From Pseudoxanthomonas sp. PXM03 (GTDB lineage: Bacteria; Pseudomonadota; Gammaproteobacteria; Xanthomonadales; Xanthomonadaceae): a stretch of DNA of 64,000 nucleotides. The DNA is taken from NCBI RefSeq assembly GCF_014852005.1, contig NZ_JACVAU010000002.1, forward strand, positions 186,001 through 250,000. The letters are read 5' to 3'. Numbering within the stretch: position 1 is the first letter of the stretch; each line of letters begins with the position of its first letter. Below the pieces are notes generated by a model. The model was not told the origin of the DNA. It did no database searches and was given only the letters and a program-made list of their open reading frames with translations. The position numbers were made by a program, and so were the translations under genes. Positions 44,607-53,562 of the stretch are shown here, in pieces.

Positions 44607-45278
44607 ATGTCGGACGATACCGACTTCGTCAGCATGTACGAAGAGCTGGGGCTGGACGCGGAATGCGGCATGGCCGCCTTCAAGCAGGCCTATCGCCGGC
44701 GCGTGGCGGCCCTGCACCCGGACATGCAGGGCGATGCCTCGGACCTGCCGCGACTGCAGCGTCTGAATCGCCTGTACGAAGCGACCCTCGACTTCCACCG
44801 CGTGCATGGACGGCTGCCGGGCGCCTCCGCACCACGGCGCAGCATGCACGCCCCGGCCCAGGCCGAACCCGTCGCCCACGACATGCCCGCGTACGACGAA
44901 ACACCCTCGCCGCCCCGCTCACGCCGCTACCTGCTGATCGGCGCCCTGGTCGCCGCGCTGCTGTACTGGCTGGGCGCCAACCGCACCTCCGTCCCCACCC
45001 TCGATCCCGCCGGCCCCGGCGATGCCTCCGCAGCAGCATGGCAGCCACGCGCCGCGCGACAGCTCGAACTGGGCATGGACACCGGGCAGGCGCGCAGGAT
45101 CCTGGGCGAGCCGACAACCGAGCATGCTGCGCGCTGGCATTACGGTCCTTCGTGGATCGACATCGAATGCGACAGGATCACCGGCTGGTACAGCGCACCT
45201 TCGCGTCCGCTGCCGGCAGGACGTGACTCCGCGCACCAGGCAACCGAGGGCCCACGTGGCCCGGCCGCGTGCGGCTGA
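44607..45278 (+). CDS. J-domain / transmembrane / BamE-like hybrid protein
   Basis: This 223-residue protein begins with a DnaJ-type J domain (residues 6-65) including the HPD motif at 37-39, which stimulates Hsp70 ATPase. A disordered Pro/Ala-rich region follows, then a single membrane helix (about 107-123, YLLIGALVAALLYWLG). The last third (LELGMDTGQARRILGEPTTEHAARWHYGPSWIDIE) resembles a SmpA/BamE fold (GMT-x-QV-x-LLG-x-P-like). The J domain would face the cytoplasm and the C-terminus the periplasm. I do not know a named family with this layout. It starts the rightward glycan-modifying block. Confidence 0.78.
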   Translation: MSDDTDFVSMYEELGLDAECGMAAFKQAYRRRVAALHPDMQGDASDLPRLQRLNRLYEATLDFHRVHGRLPGASAPRRSMHAPAQAEPVAHDMPAYDETPSPPRSRRYLLIGALVAALLYWLGANRTSVPTLDPAGPGDASAAAWQPRAARQLELGMDTGQARRILGEPTTEHAARWHYGPSWIDIECDRITGWYSAPSRPLPAGRDSAHQATEGPRGPAACG

Positions 45279-45303
45279 GCGGACAAGGAAAGAGGACACG
45301 CGA

Positions 45304-45915
45304 ATGTGGAGTGATACCGCCCGATTGCTGAAGAAGGCCCAGCGTCGCCTGTGGATGAAGTACGCGCTGCGCGGCGTGGGCGGCAACGACAACCATGCGC
45401 GCCTGGATCTGGCCTATCGCGTCGAGGATCCATGGAACATGGACTCGGCCATGGAGCGCACCCGCTTCGAAGCCACCAACCGTGTCATCGAGCAGGCGTT
45501 CGGCCGCGTGGGTTCGGTACTCGAGATCGGATGCGGCGAAGGACACCAGACCCAGCATCTGGCCCGCCTCAGCGACGAACAGTACGGCCTGGATGTCAGT
45601 GCGGCCGCGGTGGAACGCGCGCGCCTTCGCCTGCCGCAGGCGCACTTCGCCGCCGCCGACCTGTTCCAGCAACCGTGGGGCGACGAGCGTCACCGCTTCG
45701 ACCTCGTCACCGCCTGCGAGGTGCTGTACTACCTGAGCGATCCTGCGGCCACGATCGCCCGCATGCGTCACCTCGGCCGCTGTGGCCTGGTGACGTTCTT
45801 CGCGCCGGCGTGCGGCCGCGTGGGGCCGCACGTCGAGGCCATTCCCGGCCTGCAGAAGACCTGGATCCACCATGGCGGCACCGCCTGGCTCATCGGCTGG
45901 TGGCGTGATGAGTGA
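45304..45915 (+). CDS. SAM-dependent methyltransferase
   Basis: This 203-residue class I methyltransferase has the SAM motif VLEIGCGEGHQTQHLA, the acidic loop YGLDVSAAAVERAR, AADLFQQPW and the post-motif FDLVTACEVLYYL. It resembles NodS/UbiG-type small-molecule or sugar methylases. No membrane segment is seen. Its 3' end overlaps the following glycosyltransferase gene by 8 nt. The ATG at 45304 has GAGG 10 nt upstream. Confidence 0.9.
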   Translation: MWSDTARLLKKAQRRLWMKYALRGVGGNDNHARLDLAYRVEDPWNMDSAMERTRFEATNRVIEQAFGRVGSVLEIGCGEGHQTQHLARLSDEQYGLDVSAAAVERARLRLPQAHFAAADLFQQPWGDERHRFDLVTACEVLYYLSDPAATIARMRHLGRCGLVTFFAPACGRVGPHVEAIPGLQKTWIHHGGTAWLIGWWRDE

Positions 45916-47113
45916 TCCGTCCACCGCGCTGCAGGGGCGCGGCGTGGTCTATTTCGGCAACGACTGGAACGCGGAGAACCGGACCAGCAGCCACCACGTC
46001 GCCACACGCCTGGCGAACCGCATGCCCGTGCTCTACGTGGACTCCCCGGGCATGCGGGCGCCCAACACCTCCGGGCGCGACCTCAAGCGCGCATGGCGCA
46101 AGTTGGCCGCCGCGCTGCGGCCGCCGGTACCGATCCGCGAGGGCTTCTGGCATTGCACCGTGCCGCAGCTGCCGTTCCGGCGCATTCCCGGCGTGGAGGT
46201 CTTCAACCGGTTCTTCAGCCGCTGGGCCGTGCGTCGCGCGCTGCGCATGGTCGGCATCACCCGTTACCTGTCGTGGTTCGTCGTCCCCCACCCGGGCTTC
46301 CTCGCGCACCGCCTGGGCGAGGACTTCTGCGTGTACTACTGCATCGACGACTACGCGGCGCATCCCGGCGTGGATGCCGACCTGATCGGTCGCCGCGACG
46401 AGGCGCTCAGCCGCGAGGCCGACCAGTTGTTCGTCGCGCCACCGTCGTTGCTGCCCCTCAAACAGGCGCTCAACCCCACGGCCACGTACGCCCCGCACGG
46501 CGTGGACCTGGACCTGTTCCTCACCGCGCGCATGCCCGACACGCCCGTGGCGGAAGGCGCACGCGATCTGAAGGGACCCGTGATCGGCTACATCGGCTCG
46601 ATCCACGAATGGATCGACATCGAGCTGATCGCGTGGCTGGCGCAACAGCGCCCGCAATGGAGCTTCCTGCTGGTCGGCCACCCGGCGGTCGATGTGTCTC
46701 TGCTGCGGGCACTGCCCAATGTGCGGCTGGCCGGTCCCCAACCCTACCCCACGCTCCCGCAATGGGCGAAGGCGTTCGACGCCGCCATCATCCCGTACCG
46801 GATGAACCGCCAGGTCGCCAACGCCAACCCGCTCAAGCTGCGCGAGTACCTGGCCACCGGCAAGCCCGTGGTGAGCACGTACAACCCCGAGATCGCGAAG
46901 TTCGCGCAGTGGGTCCGCATTGCGGAAGACCGGGGCGGCTTCCTCGCCGCCCTCGAGCAGGCACTGCGCGACGACAGCCGCGAGGCTGCCGACGAACGCG
47001 TCGCCGCCGTGGCAGCGCAGACCTGGGACCGCCGGGTCGAGGACGTGCTGGCCACCGTGATCCACGCGCTCGATCACCGACCACATACCTCCATGATGAC
47101 CCCTGCCCCATGA
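45908..47113 (+). CDS. Glycosyltransferase (GT-B; TuaH-like)
   Basis: This 401-residue enzyme has two Rossmann-type halves: RGVVYFGNDWNAENRTSSHHVATRLA at the N-terminus and GPVIGYIGSIHEWIDIELIAWLA after the hinge, with NPLKLREYLATGKPVVST near the end. Such proteins, related to TuaH, act on lipid-linked or nucleotide sugars in polysaccharide loci. It overlaps the preceding methyltransferase by 8 nt and the next gene by 4 nt. Confidence 0.88.
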   Translation: MSDPSTALQGRGVVYFGNDWNAENRTSSHHVATRLANRMPVLYVDSPGMRAPNTSGRDLKRAWRKLAAALRPPVPIREGFWHCTVPQLPFRRIPGVEVFNRFFSRWAVRRALRMVGITRYLSWFVVPHPGFLAHRLGEDFCVYYCIDDYAAHPGVDADLIGRRDEALSREADQLFVAPPSLLPLKQALNPTATYAPHGVDLDLFLTARMPDTPVAEGARDLKGPVIGYIGSIHEWIDIELIAWLAQQRPQWSFLLVGHPAVDVSLLRALPNVRLAGPQPYPTLPQWAKAFDAAIIPYRMNRQVANANPLKLREYLATGKPVVSTYNPEIAKFAQWVRIAEDRGGFLAALEQALRDDSREAADERVAAVAAQTWDRRVEDVLATVIHALDHRPHTSMMTPAP

Positions 47114-49170
47114 CCGTTCCCGCTTCCACCCGCCTGCGCGTTGCCATCGTTGGCGCGGGCTATGTCGCCACCCATCACCTCGCCGCCCTGGCCGAGCTGG
47201 ATTTCGTCGATGTCGTCGGCATCTGCGACCCGAACCTCACCGCGGCGCAGGCGCTGGCCGACCGCTTCAAGGTGCCGCGCGTCGCGGCCCATCTGGACGA
47301 GTTGGCGGACCAGCGTCCCCAGGCCGTCTACGTGCTGACGCCGCCTGCCTTCCATGCCGCCATCGCCCTGCGGGCGATGGACATGGGATGCCATGTGCTG
47401 GTGGAAAAGCCGATGGCCGATACGGTGGCCGATTGCGAGGCGATGATCGCCGCCGCACGCACGCGCAAGCTGCAACTCGGCGTGAACCATTCCGACCTCT
47501 TCGATCCCGTGCTCATGCAGGCCATGCAGGCGGTGCGCGACGGATGCATCGGCGACGTGGTGTCGGTGGAGATCGTGCGCAACTCGGAGTATCCGCCGTA
47601 TGCCGGTGGCCCGCTGCCGGGCTCGGTCACCCAGGGCTCGTATCCGTTCCGCGACCTGGGCGTGCATGGCCTGTATACCCTGGAAGCCTTCCTTGGGCCG
47701 GTGCGCGAACTGCGCGTGGATTGCCAGGCCCGCGGCACCGACCCCAACCTGCACTTCGACGAATGGCAGGCGCATGCGGTGGCGCGCGATGGCGTGGGCC
47801 GCCTGCTGCTGTCGTGGAACGCCCGGCCGATGGAGAACCGCGTGTTCGTGCGCGGCACGCGCGGCACGATCGAGGTGGACCGCTTCCTGCAGACATGCCG
47901 CATCCACCGGGTGCTGCCCGGGCCGAAGTTCATCGGCATCGTGGTCAACGCCTTCGCCAGTGCATGCAAGGACGTGTTCCGCGTGCCATGGAACGTGGTG
48001 CGGTTCGCCACCGGCATGCTCAAGCCGTCACCCGGCATCCGGCGGGGTGCGGCGGAGTTCGCACGCGCCGCGCGCGACAACGCATCTCCTCCCTTTACTG
48101 GCGAGGACGCGTTGCGTATCGCGCAGTTGTTGGAACCAGTCTGTGCGGCGCCCGATGCGGAGCGCATCGCGCTGCTGGAATCGCGCTACGCCGCGCTTCC
48201 GCCGGCGGACGTGCTGGTCACCGGCGCCGCCGGCTTCCTCGGCAAGCGCGTCGTCGCACGCCTGCGCGAACAGGGCAGGACGGTGCGCGTGCTGGTGCGT
48301 CGCCCGGTGGCGGCTTTCGCGCAGGACAAGGATATCCAGACCGTCATCGGCGACCTGGGCGACCCGCGCATCGTGCGCCATGCCGTCGACGGCGTGCCGC
48401 TGGTCTACCACGTGGGCGCTGCGATGCGTGGTGGACCGCGCGACTTCGAGGCCGGCACCGTCTGGGGCACGCGCAACATCGTCGATGCCTGTGTCGACGC
48501 TTCGGTGAAGCGGCTGGTGTACGTCAGCTCGATGAGCGTGTTCGATCACGCGGGACGCGACGTGAATGCGGTGATGACCGAAGCGTCGCCGCTGGAGCCG
48601 CATCCTGACTGGCGCGGTGCCTACACCCAGACCAAGCTGTCGGCCGAACGCATGGTGCTGGATGCAGTGGCGCAGCGGGGATTGCCTGCCATCGTCGTGC
48701 GTCCTGGCCAGATATTCGGGCCCGGCGCCGAGAAGGTCACCCCGAACGGCGTCATCGCCCTGGCCGGTCGCTGGGTCGCCGTCGGCGACGGCGCGCAGGC
48801 CTTGCCGCTGGTGTACGTGGACGATGTGGTGGACGCGCTGCTGTGCGCGGCCGACGCACCGGCACCGGCGCGACCGCTGTTCAACGTGGTGGACACCTCG
48901 CACATCACCCAGGCCGACTACCTGGCCCGCTGCAAGCGGAAACTCGGCGACGAAGTGAAGGTCGTGCGGGTTCCGCGCTGGATGTTCATGACGCTGGGCT
49001 TCGGCGTGGAGCAGCTGGGCAGGATCCTGCGTCGCGACGTGCCGCTGACACGCTATCGCGTGCGCTCGCTGCGGCCACTGGCGAACTTCGACACCACGGC
49101 CGCGCGCACGGACCTGGGCTGGACCCCGCGGGTGGGCGTGGAGAGGGGACTGGATGCGACGTTCGGGTGA
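47110..49170 (+). CDS. Fusion of Gfo/Idh/MocA oxidoreductase and NAD-dependent epimerase/dehydratase
   Basis: This 686-residue protein joins two enzymes usually separate. Residues 1-360 are a Gfo/Idh/MocA dehydrogenase: RVAIVGAGYVATHHLAAL, HVLVEKPMAD (catalytic Lys) and a substrate-binding beta sheet. Residues 367-686 are an extended [39 protein letters not shown] (Tyr-x3-Lys) and VRPGQIFGPG. The stop of the first domain is absent and codon use is continuous, so it is a true fusion. It probably makes a modified nucleotide sugar. It overlaps the next gene by 17 nt. Confidence 0.9.
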   Translation: MTVPASTRLRVAIVGAGYVATHHLAALAELDFVDVVGICDPNLTAAQALADRFKVPRVAAHLDELADQRPQAVYVLTPPAFHAAIALRAMDMGCHVLVEKPMADTVADCEAMIAAARTRKLQLGVNHSDLFDPVLMQAMQAVRDGCIGDVVSVEIVRNSEYPPYAGGPLPGSVTQGSYPFRDLGVHGLYTLEAFLGPVRELRVDCQARGTDPNLHFDEWQAHAVARDGVGRLLLSWNARPMENRVFVRGTRGTIEVDRFLQTCRIHRVLPGPKFIGIVVNAFASACKDVFRVPWNVVRFATGMLKPSPGIRRGAAEFARAARDNASPPFTGEDALRIAQLLEPVCAAPDAERIALLESRYAALPPADVLVTGAAGFLGKRVVARLREQGRTVRVLVRRPVAAFAQDKDIQTVIGDLGDPRIVRHAVDGVPLVYHVGAAMRGGPRDFEAGTVWGTRNIVDACVDASVKRLVYVSSMSVFDHAGRDVNAVMTEASPLEPHPDWRGAYTQTKLSAERMVLDAVAQRGLPAIVVRPGQIFGPGAEKVTPNGVIALAGRWVAVGDGAQALPLVYVDDVVDALLCAADAPAPARPLFNVVDTSHITQADYLARCKRKLGDEVKVVRVPRWMFMTLGFGVEQLGRILRRDVPLTRYRVRSLRPLANFDTTAARTDLGWTPRVGVERGLDATFG

Positions 49171-50296
49171 CAGCGTGACGCCGTCTGCCCGGCATGACGT
49201 GCGGGTGGAGCAGCTGCCCCCTCTGGACCTGCTGGAAACGCAATGGCGGGCCCTCGAGCAGCAATCGCGTGGCAGCTTCTTCCAGAGCTGGATGTGGATC
49301 GGCACCTGGCTTCGCACCCTGTGCCCGCTGCGGCGCGCGCGCTTGCTGTCGGTGCATGTCGAGGGCCGCGTGGTCGGCCTGGGTATCGTGGTGGAACAGC
49401 GGCGCTGGTTCGCATTGGGGCTCAAGCATGTGCGCCTGCACCAGGTCGGTGATCGCGTGGCGGACAGCATCACCGTCGAATTCAATGGCGTGCTGTCGCT
49501 CGCGGGACACGAGGACGATGTGCTGGTCGCCTGCGTCGACCACTTCGAACGCCATGAGCGCCACTGGCTGACGCTCTACCTGCCGGGCATCGACATGGAC
49601 GCACTCCCGCTGGAGCGATTGCGCTCACCGCGCCTTCGCCTGCAGCGGACCAGCAGCGCGACCCCGTATGTCGATCTGGCCAGCCTGCGCCTGGGCCACC
49701 AGGATTACGTCACCACCGTGCCGGGCAGCCGCACGCGCGCCAACCTGCGCCGCACGGCTCGCAAGCTGATCGACCAGTTCGGCCCACTGGCCTGCTGCAC
49801 GGCGGTGACGCTCGCCGACCGGGTGGAATTCTTCGACGAACTGGTCCGCCTGCATCAGGCGCACTGGGACGAGGATGCCGGCGAACAGGGCGCGTTCGCC
49901 GATCCGCGCATCATCGCGTTCCACCACGCCCTGATCGCGGCCTCCACGCAGGAGACCGGCGTCCATCTCATGCGCCTGGAGTCAGGCGGCACCATCGTGG
50001 GCTACCTGTACCACCTGGTCTGGCGCGGCATCGCGTATTTCTATCAGGCCGGCATCAACTACCGGCAGATCGGCGGCACGGGAAGCCCGGGACTGCTGCT
50101 GCTCAGCACGGCCATCAACGAGTTCGCCGGCCATGGCTTCGACCGCTACGAACTGATGGCCGGCAACGCCGAGTACAAGCGCTCGCTGGCCATGGCCGAA
50201 GGCCGCATGGCATGGCTGTCGGTGGACCGGGTGGGTTGGCGTGCACGCATCGTCGACCTGTACCGCCGCCGGCATGGCCAGGAGATCCTGCCGTGA
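49154..50296 (+). CDS. BioF2-like acetyltransferase (Acetyltransf_6), copy 1
   Basis: This 380-residue protein has a duplicated GNAT-type fold. The C-terminal half carries the Acetyltransf_6/BioF2-like region (SRTRANLRRTARKLIDQFGPL, GGTIVGYLYHLVWRGIAYFYQAG and FDRYELMAGNAEYKRSLA). FemAB-like members in exosortase A loci attach amino acids or acyl groups to sugars. It overlaps the fusion gene by 17 nt and the second copy by 4 nt. Confidence 0.85.
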   Translation: MRRSGDSVTPSARHDVRVEQLPPLDLLETQWRALEQQSRGSFFQSWMWIGTWLRTLCPLRRARLLSVHVEGRVVGLGIVVEQRRWFALGLKHVRLHQVGDRVADSITVEFNGVLSLAGHEDDVLVACVDHFERHERHWLTLYLPGIDMDALPLERLRSPRLRLQRTSSATPYVDLASLRLGHQDYVTTVPGSRTRANLRRTARKLIDQFGPLACCTAVTLADRVEFFDELVRLHQAHWDEDAGEQGAFADPRIIAFHHALIAASTQETGVHLMRLESGGTIVGYLYHLVWRGIAYFYQAGINYRQIGGTGSPGLLLLSTAINEFAGHGFDRYELMAGNAEYKRSLAMAEGRMAWLSVDRVGWRARIVDLYRRRHGQEILP

Positions 50297-51390
50297 GCAT
50301 GTTGCGCACGCGGCTGCGGACGCTCGACGAACTGACCGCGGCCGACTTCGAAGCCTGGGACGGATTGGCGCGTGCCACCGCAGCCTCCGTGCCCTTCCTG
50401 CTGCCGGGTTTCGTGCAAGCGGCCGCGCGCTGGCTGACGCCGGATGCGCCTCCGGTGGTGTTGACCATCGAGCGCGGAAGCGATCTGCTGGCGTTGACCT
50501 GCCTGCAGCGACGCGCCGCCAATCTGTTCGTGCCGATGCCGCACTGGCGCGCGTATCGGCATCTGCATGCGTTCCAGTCCGGCAGCCTGCACCTGCCGGG
50601 CGAGGCCGGCGCCATCGCCGGCGCTTTCGCCCGCCTGATGCACCGGGGCAGTTGGCGCGAACGCGCGATCGTGTGGCACAACGCGGCCGCCGACGGCGAA
50701 CTGTGGGCGGCGTTGCGCGAAGGAACCGGACTGCGCTGGAGCCAGACCGGTTTCTCGCGCAGACCGGTACTGCGCCGCATTCCGGGTGATGTGCCGGCCG
50801 CCGCGCGGGTCCGGCCGAACGTGGCGAAGGACCTGCGTCGACGGTCGCGTCGACTGCAGGAACGCGGCGATGTCAGCCTGCGCATCCTCGAAGGGCGTGA
50901 GGCCGATTCCCATGCAGCCAGCCGCCACCTGACCCTGGAGGATGCGGGCTGGAAGGGCGCACAGGGCAGCTCGATGCTCGCATCCGGCGCGGAGCGCACG
51001 TTCTTCCTGGAAGCCAGCGCGCGCCTGGCGGATCGCGGCCACATGGTGTTCGTGGAAACGCTGTGCGGCGACCGCGTGGTGGCTTCCAGCAGCAACCTGC
51101 TGTGCGGCAATGTATTGAGCGGATTCAAGACGGGCTGGGATGCGGACTTCGCCAACGCCAGCCCCGGCAAACTCAATGAATGGCACCTGCTGCAGGCCCT
51201 GGACGGGCGATGGCCAGAGCTGGCCCTGTTCGACAGCCAGGCTCACGAAGATTCCTACATGGGCGAGTTGCTGCCGGACCGCCAGCCCATGATCTCCGGC
51301 ATCCTGCACGCGGGAGGACTGCCGCGTGGATTGATCGCCGCGGCGCGCCCGTTGCGCCCGCTCGCGTACAGGCGAGGGCACGATAACTGA
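50293..51390 (+). CDS. BioF2-like acetyltransferase (Acetyltransf_6), copy 2
   Basis: This protein of about 365 residues has the same fold as its neighbour but is strongly diverged: NVAKDLRRRSRRLQERGDVSLRIL, GDRVVASSSNLLCGNVLSGFKTGWDADF and NEWHLLQAL. The GTG at 50293 overlaps the previous stop (GTGA), with AGGAG 8 nt upstream; the ATG two codons later is the alternative. It is the last gene of the rightward block and converges on a leftward gene with 12 nt between stops. Confidence 0.83.
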   Translation: MSMLRTRLRTLDELTAADFEAWDGLARATAASVPFLLPGFVQAAARWLTPDAPPVVLTIERGSDLLALTCLQRRAANLFVPMPHWRAYRHLHAFQSGSLHLPGEAGAIAGAFARLMHRGSWRERAIVWHNAAADGELWAALREGTGLRWSQTGFSRRPVLRRIPGDVPAAARVRPNVAKDLRRRSRRLQERGDVSLRILEGREADSHAASRHLTLEDAGWKGAQGSSMLASGAERTFFLEASARLADRGHMVFVETLCGDRVVASSSNLLCGNVLSGFKTGWDADFANASPGKLNEWHLLQALDGRWPELALFDSQAHEDSYMGELLPDRQPMISGILHAGGLPRGLIAAARPLRPLAYRRGHDN

Positions 51391-51402
51391 CGCCGCCCGG
51401 CA

Positions 51403-52032
51403 TCACGCGATCTGTTCGCGGTGCCAGGCGATCTCTTCGGCCGTCAGACGCAGGCGGCGTTGCGCAGGCCTGATCATGGTCGGTGCCGGAAATTCCTCCG
51501 GTGGCAGGCTGCGCCAGAACCATGCATCGCCAATCCGCAGGCTGCGTACCGTCGCAAAGCGACTGAAGCCCATCGCATCGTGGGCCCGCAGCGAAGGCCG
51601 GTTGGACACGCTCACGTCGGAGAAATACTCCATCGGCGTGGATTCGACGCTCATCCCCTGCCCCATCATCGCCACCAGCAGGCGCCTCCCGCGCCGCTTG
51701 GGCACCACGAACGCATCGCGCAACCATACCTGGGAGGGCGTCAGTGGCAGCAGCCACGCCAGTTCGTCCATGTAGCGCGGCACGCCGTGCAGCGCCCAGA
51801 ACCATGCGACCAGTTCTTCGCCCTCGAGGATGCCGAAGCAGCGCATGCCGTGGCGATAGCGCCGCAGGATGCGTTCCGGTTTTCCCGACATGCCGTTCGC
51901 GCGATACGCCGCCACCAGGCGGTCCATGTCCGCTTCCCGCAGTTCGACGAAGCGCTGCTCCTCCGACAGCGCCATCGTGCACTGCTTCGCCGCCGGCCGT
52001 CGCAGCAAGGCGATGGCATCGAAATGAATCAT
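51403..52032 (-). CDS. GNAT-like protein of the polysaccharide locus
   Basis: This 209-residue protein is probably a GNAT acyltransferase: ILEGEELVAWFWAL as the central strand, LRDAFVVPKRRGRRLLVAMMGQG as the acetyl-CoA loop (Arg-rich R-x2-G-x-R/G pattern) and RAHDAMGFSRFATVRSLRIG as the last helix and strand. It overlaps the flippase gene by 4 nt (ATGA) and probably modifies the same repeat unit. The acceptor is unknown. Confidence 0.72.
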   Translation of the reverse strand: MIHFDAIALLRRPAAKQCTMALSEEQRFVELREADMDRLVAAYRANGMSGKPERILRRYRHGMRCFGILEGEELVAWFWALHGVPRYMDELAWLLPLTPSQVWLRDAFVVPKRRGRRLLVAMMGQGMSVESTPMEYFSDVSVSNRPSLRAHDAMGFSRFATVRSLRIGDAWFWRSLPPEEFPAPTMIRPAQRRLRLTAEEIAWHREQIA

Positions 52033-53516
52033 GGTGTGCTTTCCCCTTCTCGCACCCGATCTTCGAGGTGTCGCCGACGCGACATCCCCAGTCCCGCCAG
52101 CGCGTCCCCGACCAGGTCGCGCCCGACGCCCCACATCGCACCACCATACACAACCATGCCCACCAGCACTTCGCCCGCCAGCCGCCAGCCGATGGCCAGG
52201 TGCGCCTGCGTGGCCCACCGCCAGGCCAGCACGGCCGCCCCCATCACCACGCACGCCAGCGCGATGCGCAGCCAGGGCGCCGCCAGTCCCTGCAGGCGCA
52301 GGCCGTCGGCGCGGCATGCCCTGACGGTGAGCAGCCACTGCACGAGCGCAGCCACGCCGATGGCACCCGACGCCATCAGCACACCGCCCTTCGACAGCAG
52401 CCACAACGACGACACCAGGGTCGCCATCGTCGCCACCTCGATCCACATCAGCCAATGATTGCGCGCGTGTGCCGCGAGGAACGCGGACAGGATGAAGCTG
52501 CCCGTCCCGGGCAGCGACGCAAGGGCGAGCACGCCCAGCAACGGCGCGACCTGCGACCAGGCCGGGGGCAGCAGCGCGGCGACCAGGGTGGGCGCGCATA
52601 TCGCCAGGCCCGCCGACATCGGGAACAGGAGCAATGCCGCGAACGTCAGCGCGCGCACCATCAGTGCAGGCCGCTCCTGTGGCGGCGCGCGCGTCACGGC
52701 CGGCACCATCACCGTGCCGATATGTCCCCCCACATAGACCGCGGGCAACTGCGCAAGGTTGAACGCCATGCCATAGCTGCCTGCGTCATGCGCGCCCACG
52801 AGCCGGAACATCAAGGGCTTGTCCCAGTAGCGCGCACCCTCGCTGAGGACGATCTCGCCCGTGATCGGTGCGCCGAAGCGGAGAATGTCGCGCAGCCGCG
52901 CGGCGGATACCTTCACCGGCAGCAGCCAGTCGCGCAGGCGCGTGGCCGTGATCGTCGCGCCGGCAATGACGCAGGACTGGACGATGAAGGCGATGATCAT
53001 CGCCTGCCCGCCCAGCGTGGTCGTGCTGACCAGCGAGACGGCCACCACCGCATAGGCCACGTCGCCGAGCGCGGTGCCCAGCGCGATCCGTCCGAAGCGC
53101 AGCTCGCGTGCGAGCAGCTTGTCCGGCATCGCGCCGAGGCGGCGGATACCGATGCCCAGCAGGGCGCCAGGCAGGTAGTCGGCCACCCGCGGGGCCTGCA
53201 GCCAAAGCGCGAGCGTCGGTGTGGCCCACCAGAGCACTGCGATCATGGCGATGCCTGCAAGCAGGTACACCATGCTCGCGGCGAAGATGGCCTCCCTGCC
53301 CTCGCCCCCACGGACCACGACATACTGGCCGCACCCCCACGCGGCGATCCAGTTGCCGGTCAGCGCGATGACCGTGGCCACGGTCACTTCGGCCACGATG
53401 TCCGGCGTCAGGTGGCGCGCGATCAGCAACGTTCCGACCAGGCCCACGGCGCGTCCCGACAGGCCGCCGATGATGCCGAGTGCGGCACCGGAAAAGATCT
53501 TTCGGTGATCGTTCAA
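52029..53516 (-). CDS. Wzx-type oligosaccharide flippase (2)
   Basis: This 495-residue inner-membrane protein has about twelve to fourteen helices, starting with IFSGAALGIIGGLSGRAVGLVGTLLIARHLTPD. It is of the MVF/polysaccharide-synthesis superfamily (WzxC/MATE-like branch) and only distantly similar to flippase 1. It may export another lipid-linked glycan or a modified unit. The C-terminus is basic (SRRRHLEDRVREGES). It is followed by the GNAT-like gene and preceded by an acyltransferase 46 nt downstream of that gene's start region on the same strand. Confidence 0.9.
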   Translation of the reverse strand: MNDHRKIFSGAALGIIGGLSGRAVGLVGTLLIARHLTPDIVAEVTVATVIALTGNWIAAWGCGQYVVVRGGEGREAIFAASMVYLLAGIAMIAVLWWATPTLALWLQAPRVADYLPGALLGIGIRRLGAMPDKLLARELRFGRIALGTALGDVAYAVVAVSLVSTTTLGGQAMIIAFIVQSCVIAGATITATRLRDWLLPVKVSAARLRDILRFGAPITGEIVLSEGARYWDKPLMFRLVGAHDAGSYGMAFNLAQLPAVYVGGHIGTVMVPAVTRAPPQERPALMVRALTFAALLLFPMSAGLAICAPTLVAALLPPAWSQVAPLLGVLALASLPGTGSFILSAFLAAHARNHWLMWIEVATMATLVSSLWLLSKGGVLMASGAIGVAALVQWLLTVRACRADGLRLQGLAAPWLRIALACVVMGAAVLAWRWATQAHLAIGWRLAGEVLVGMVVYGGAMWGVGRDLVGDALAGLGMSRRRHLEDRVREGESTP

Positions 53517-53562
53517 GCAAGCGTCCCGTGCCGATGCAAGTATCCGATGAACGGATGATCGC

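Noticed and set aside
46093-47109. 5' extension of the dehydrogenase-epimerase fusion frame
   Set aside because: The extension overlaps the glycosyltransferase gene in another frame and its translation is Arg/Ala/Gly-rich. The ATG at 47110 starts exactly at the NAD-binding domain.
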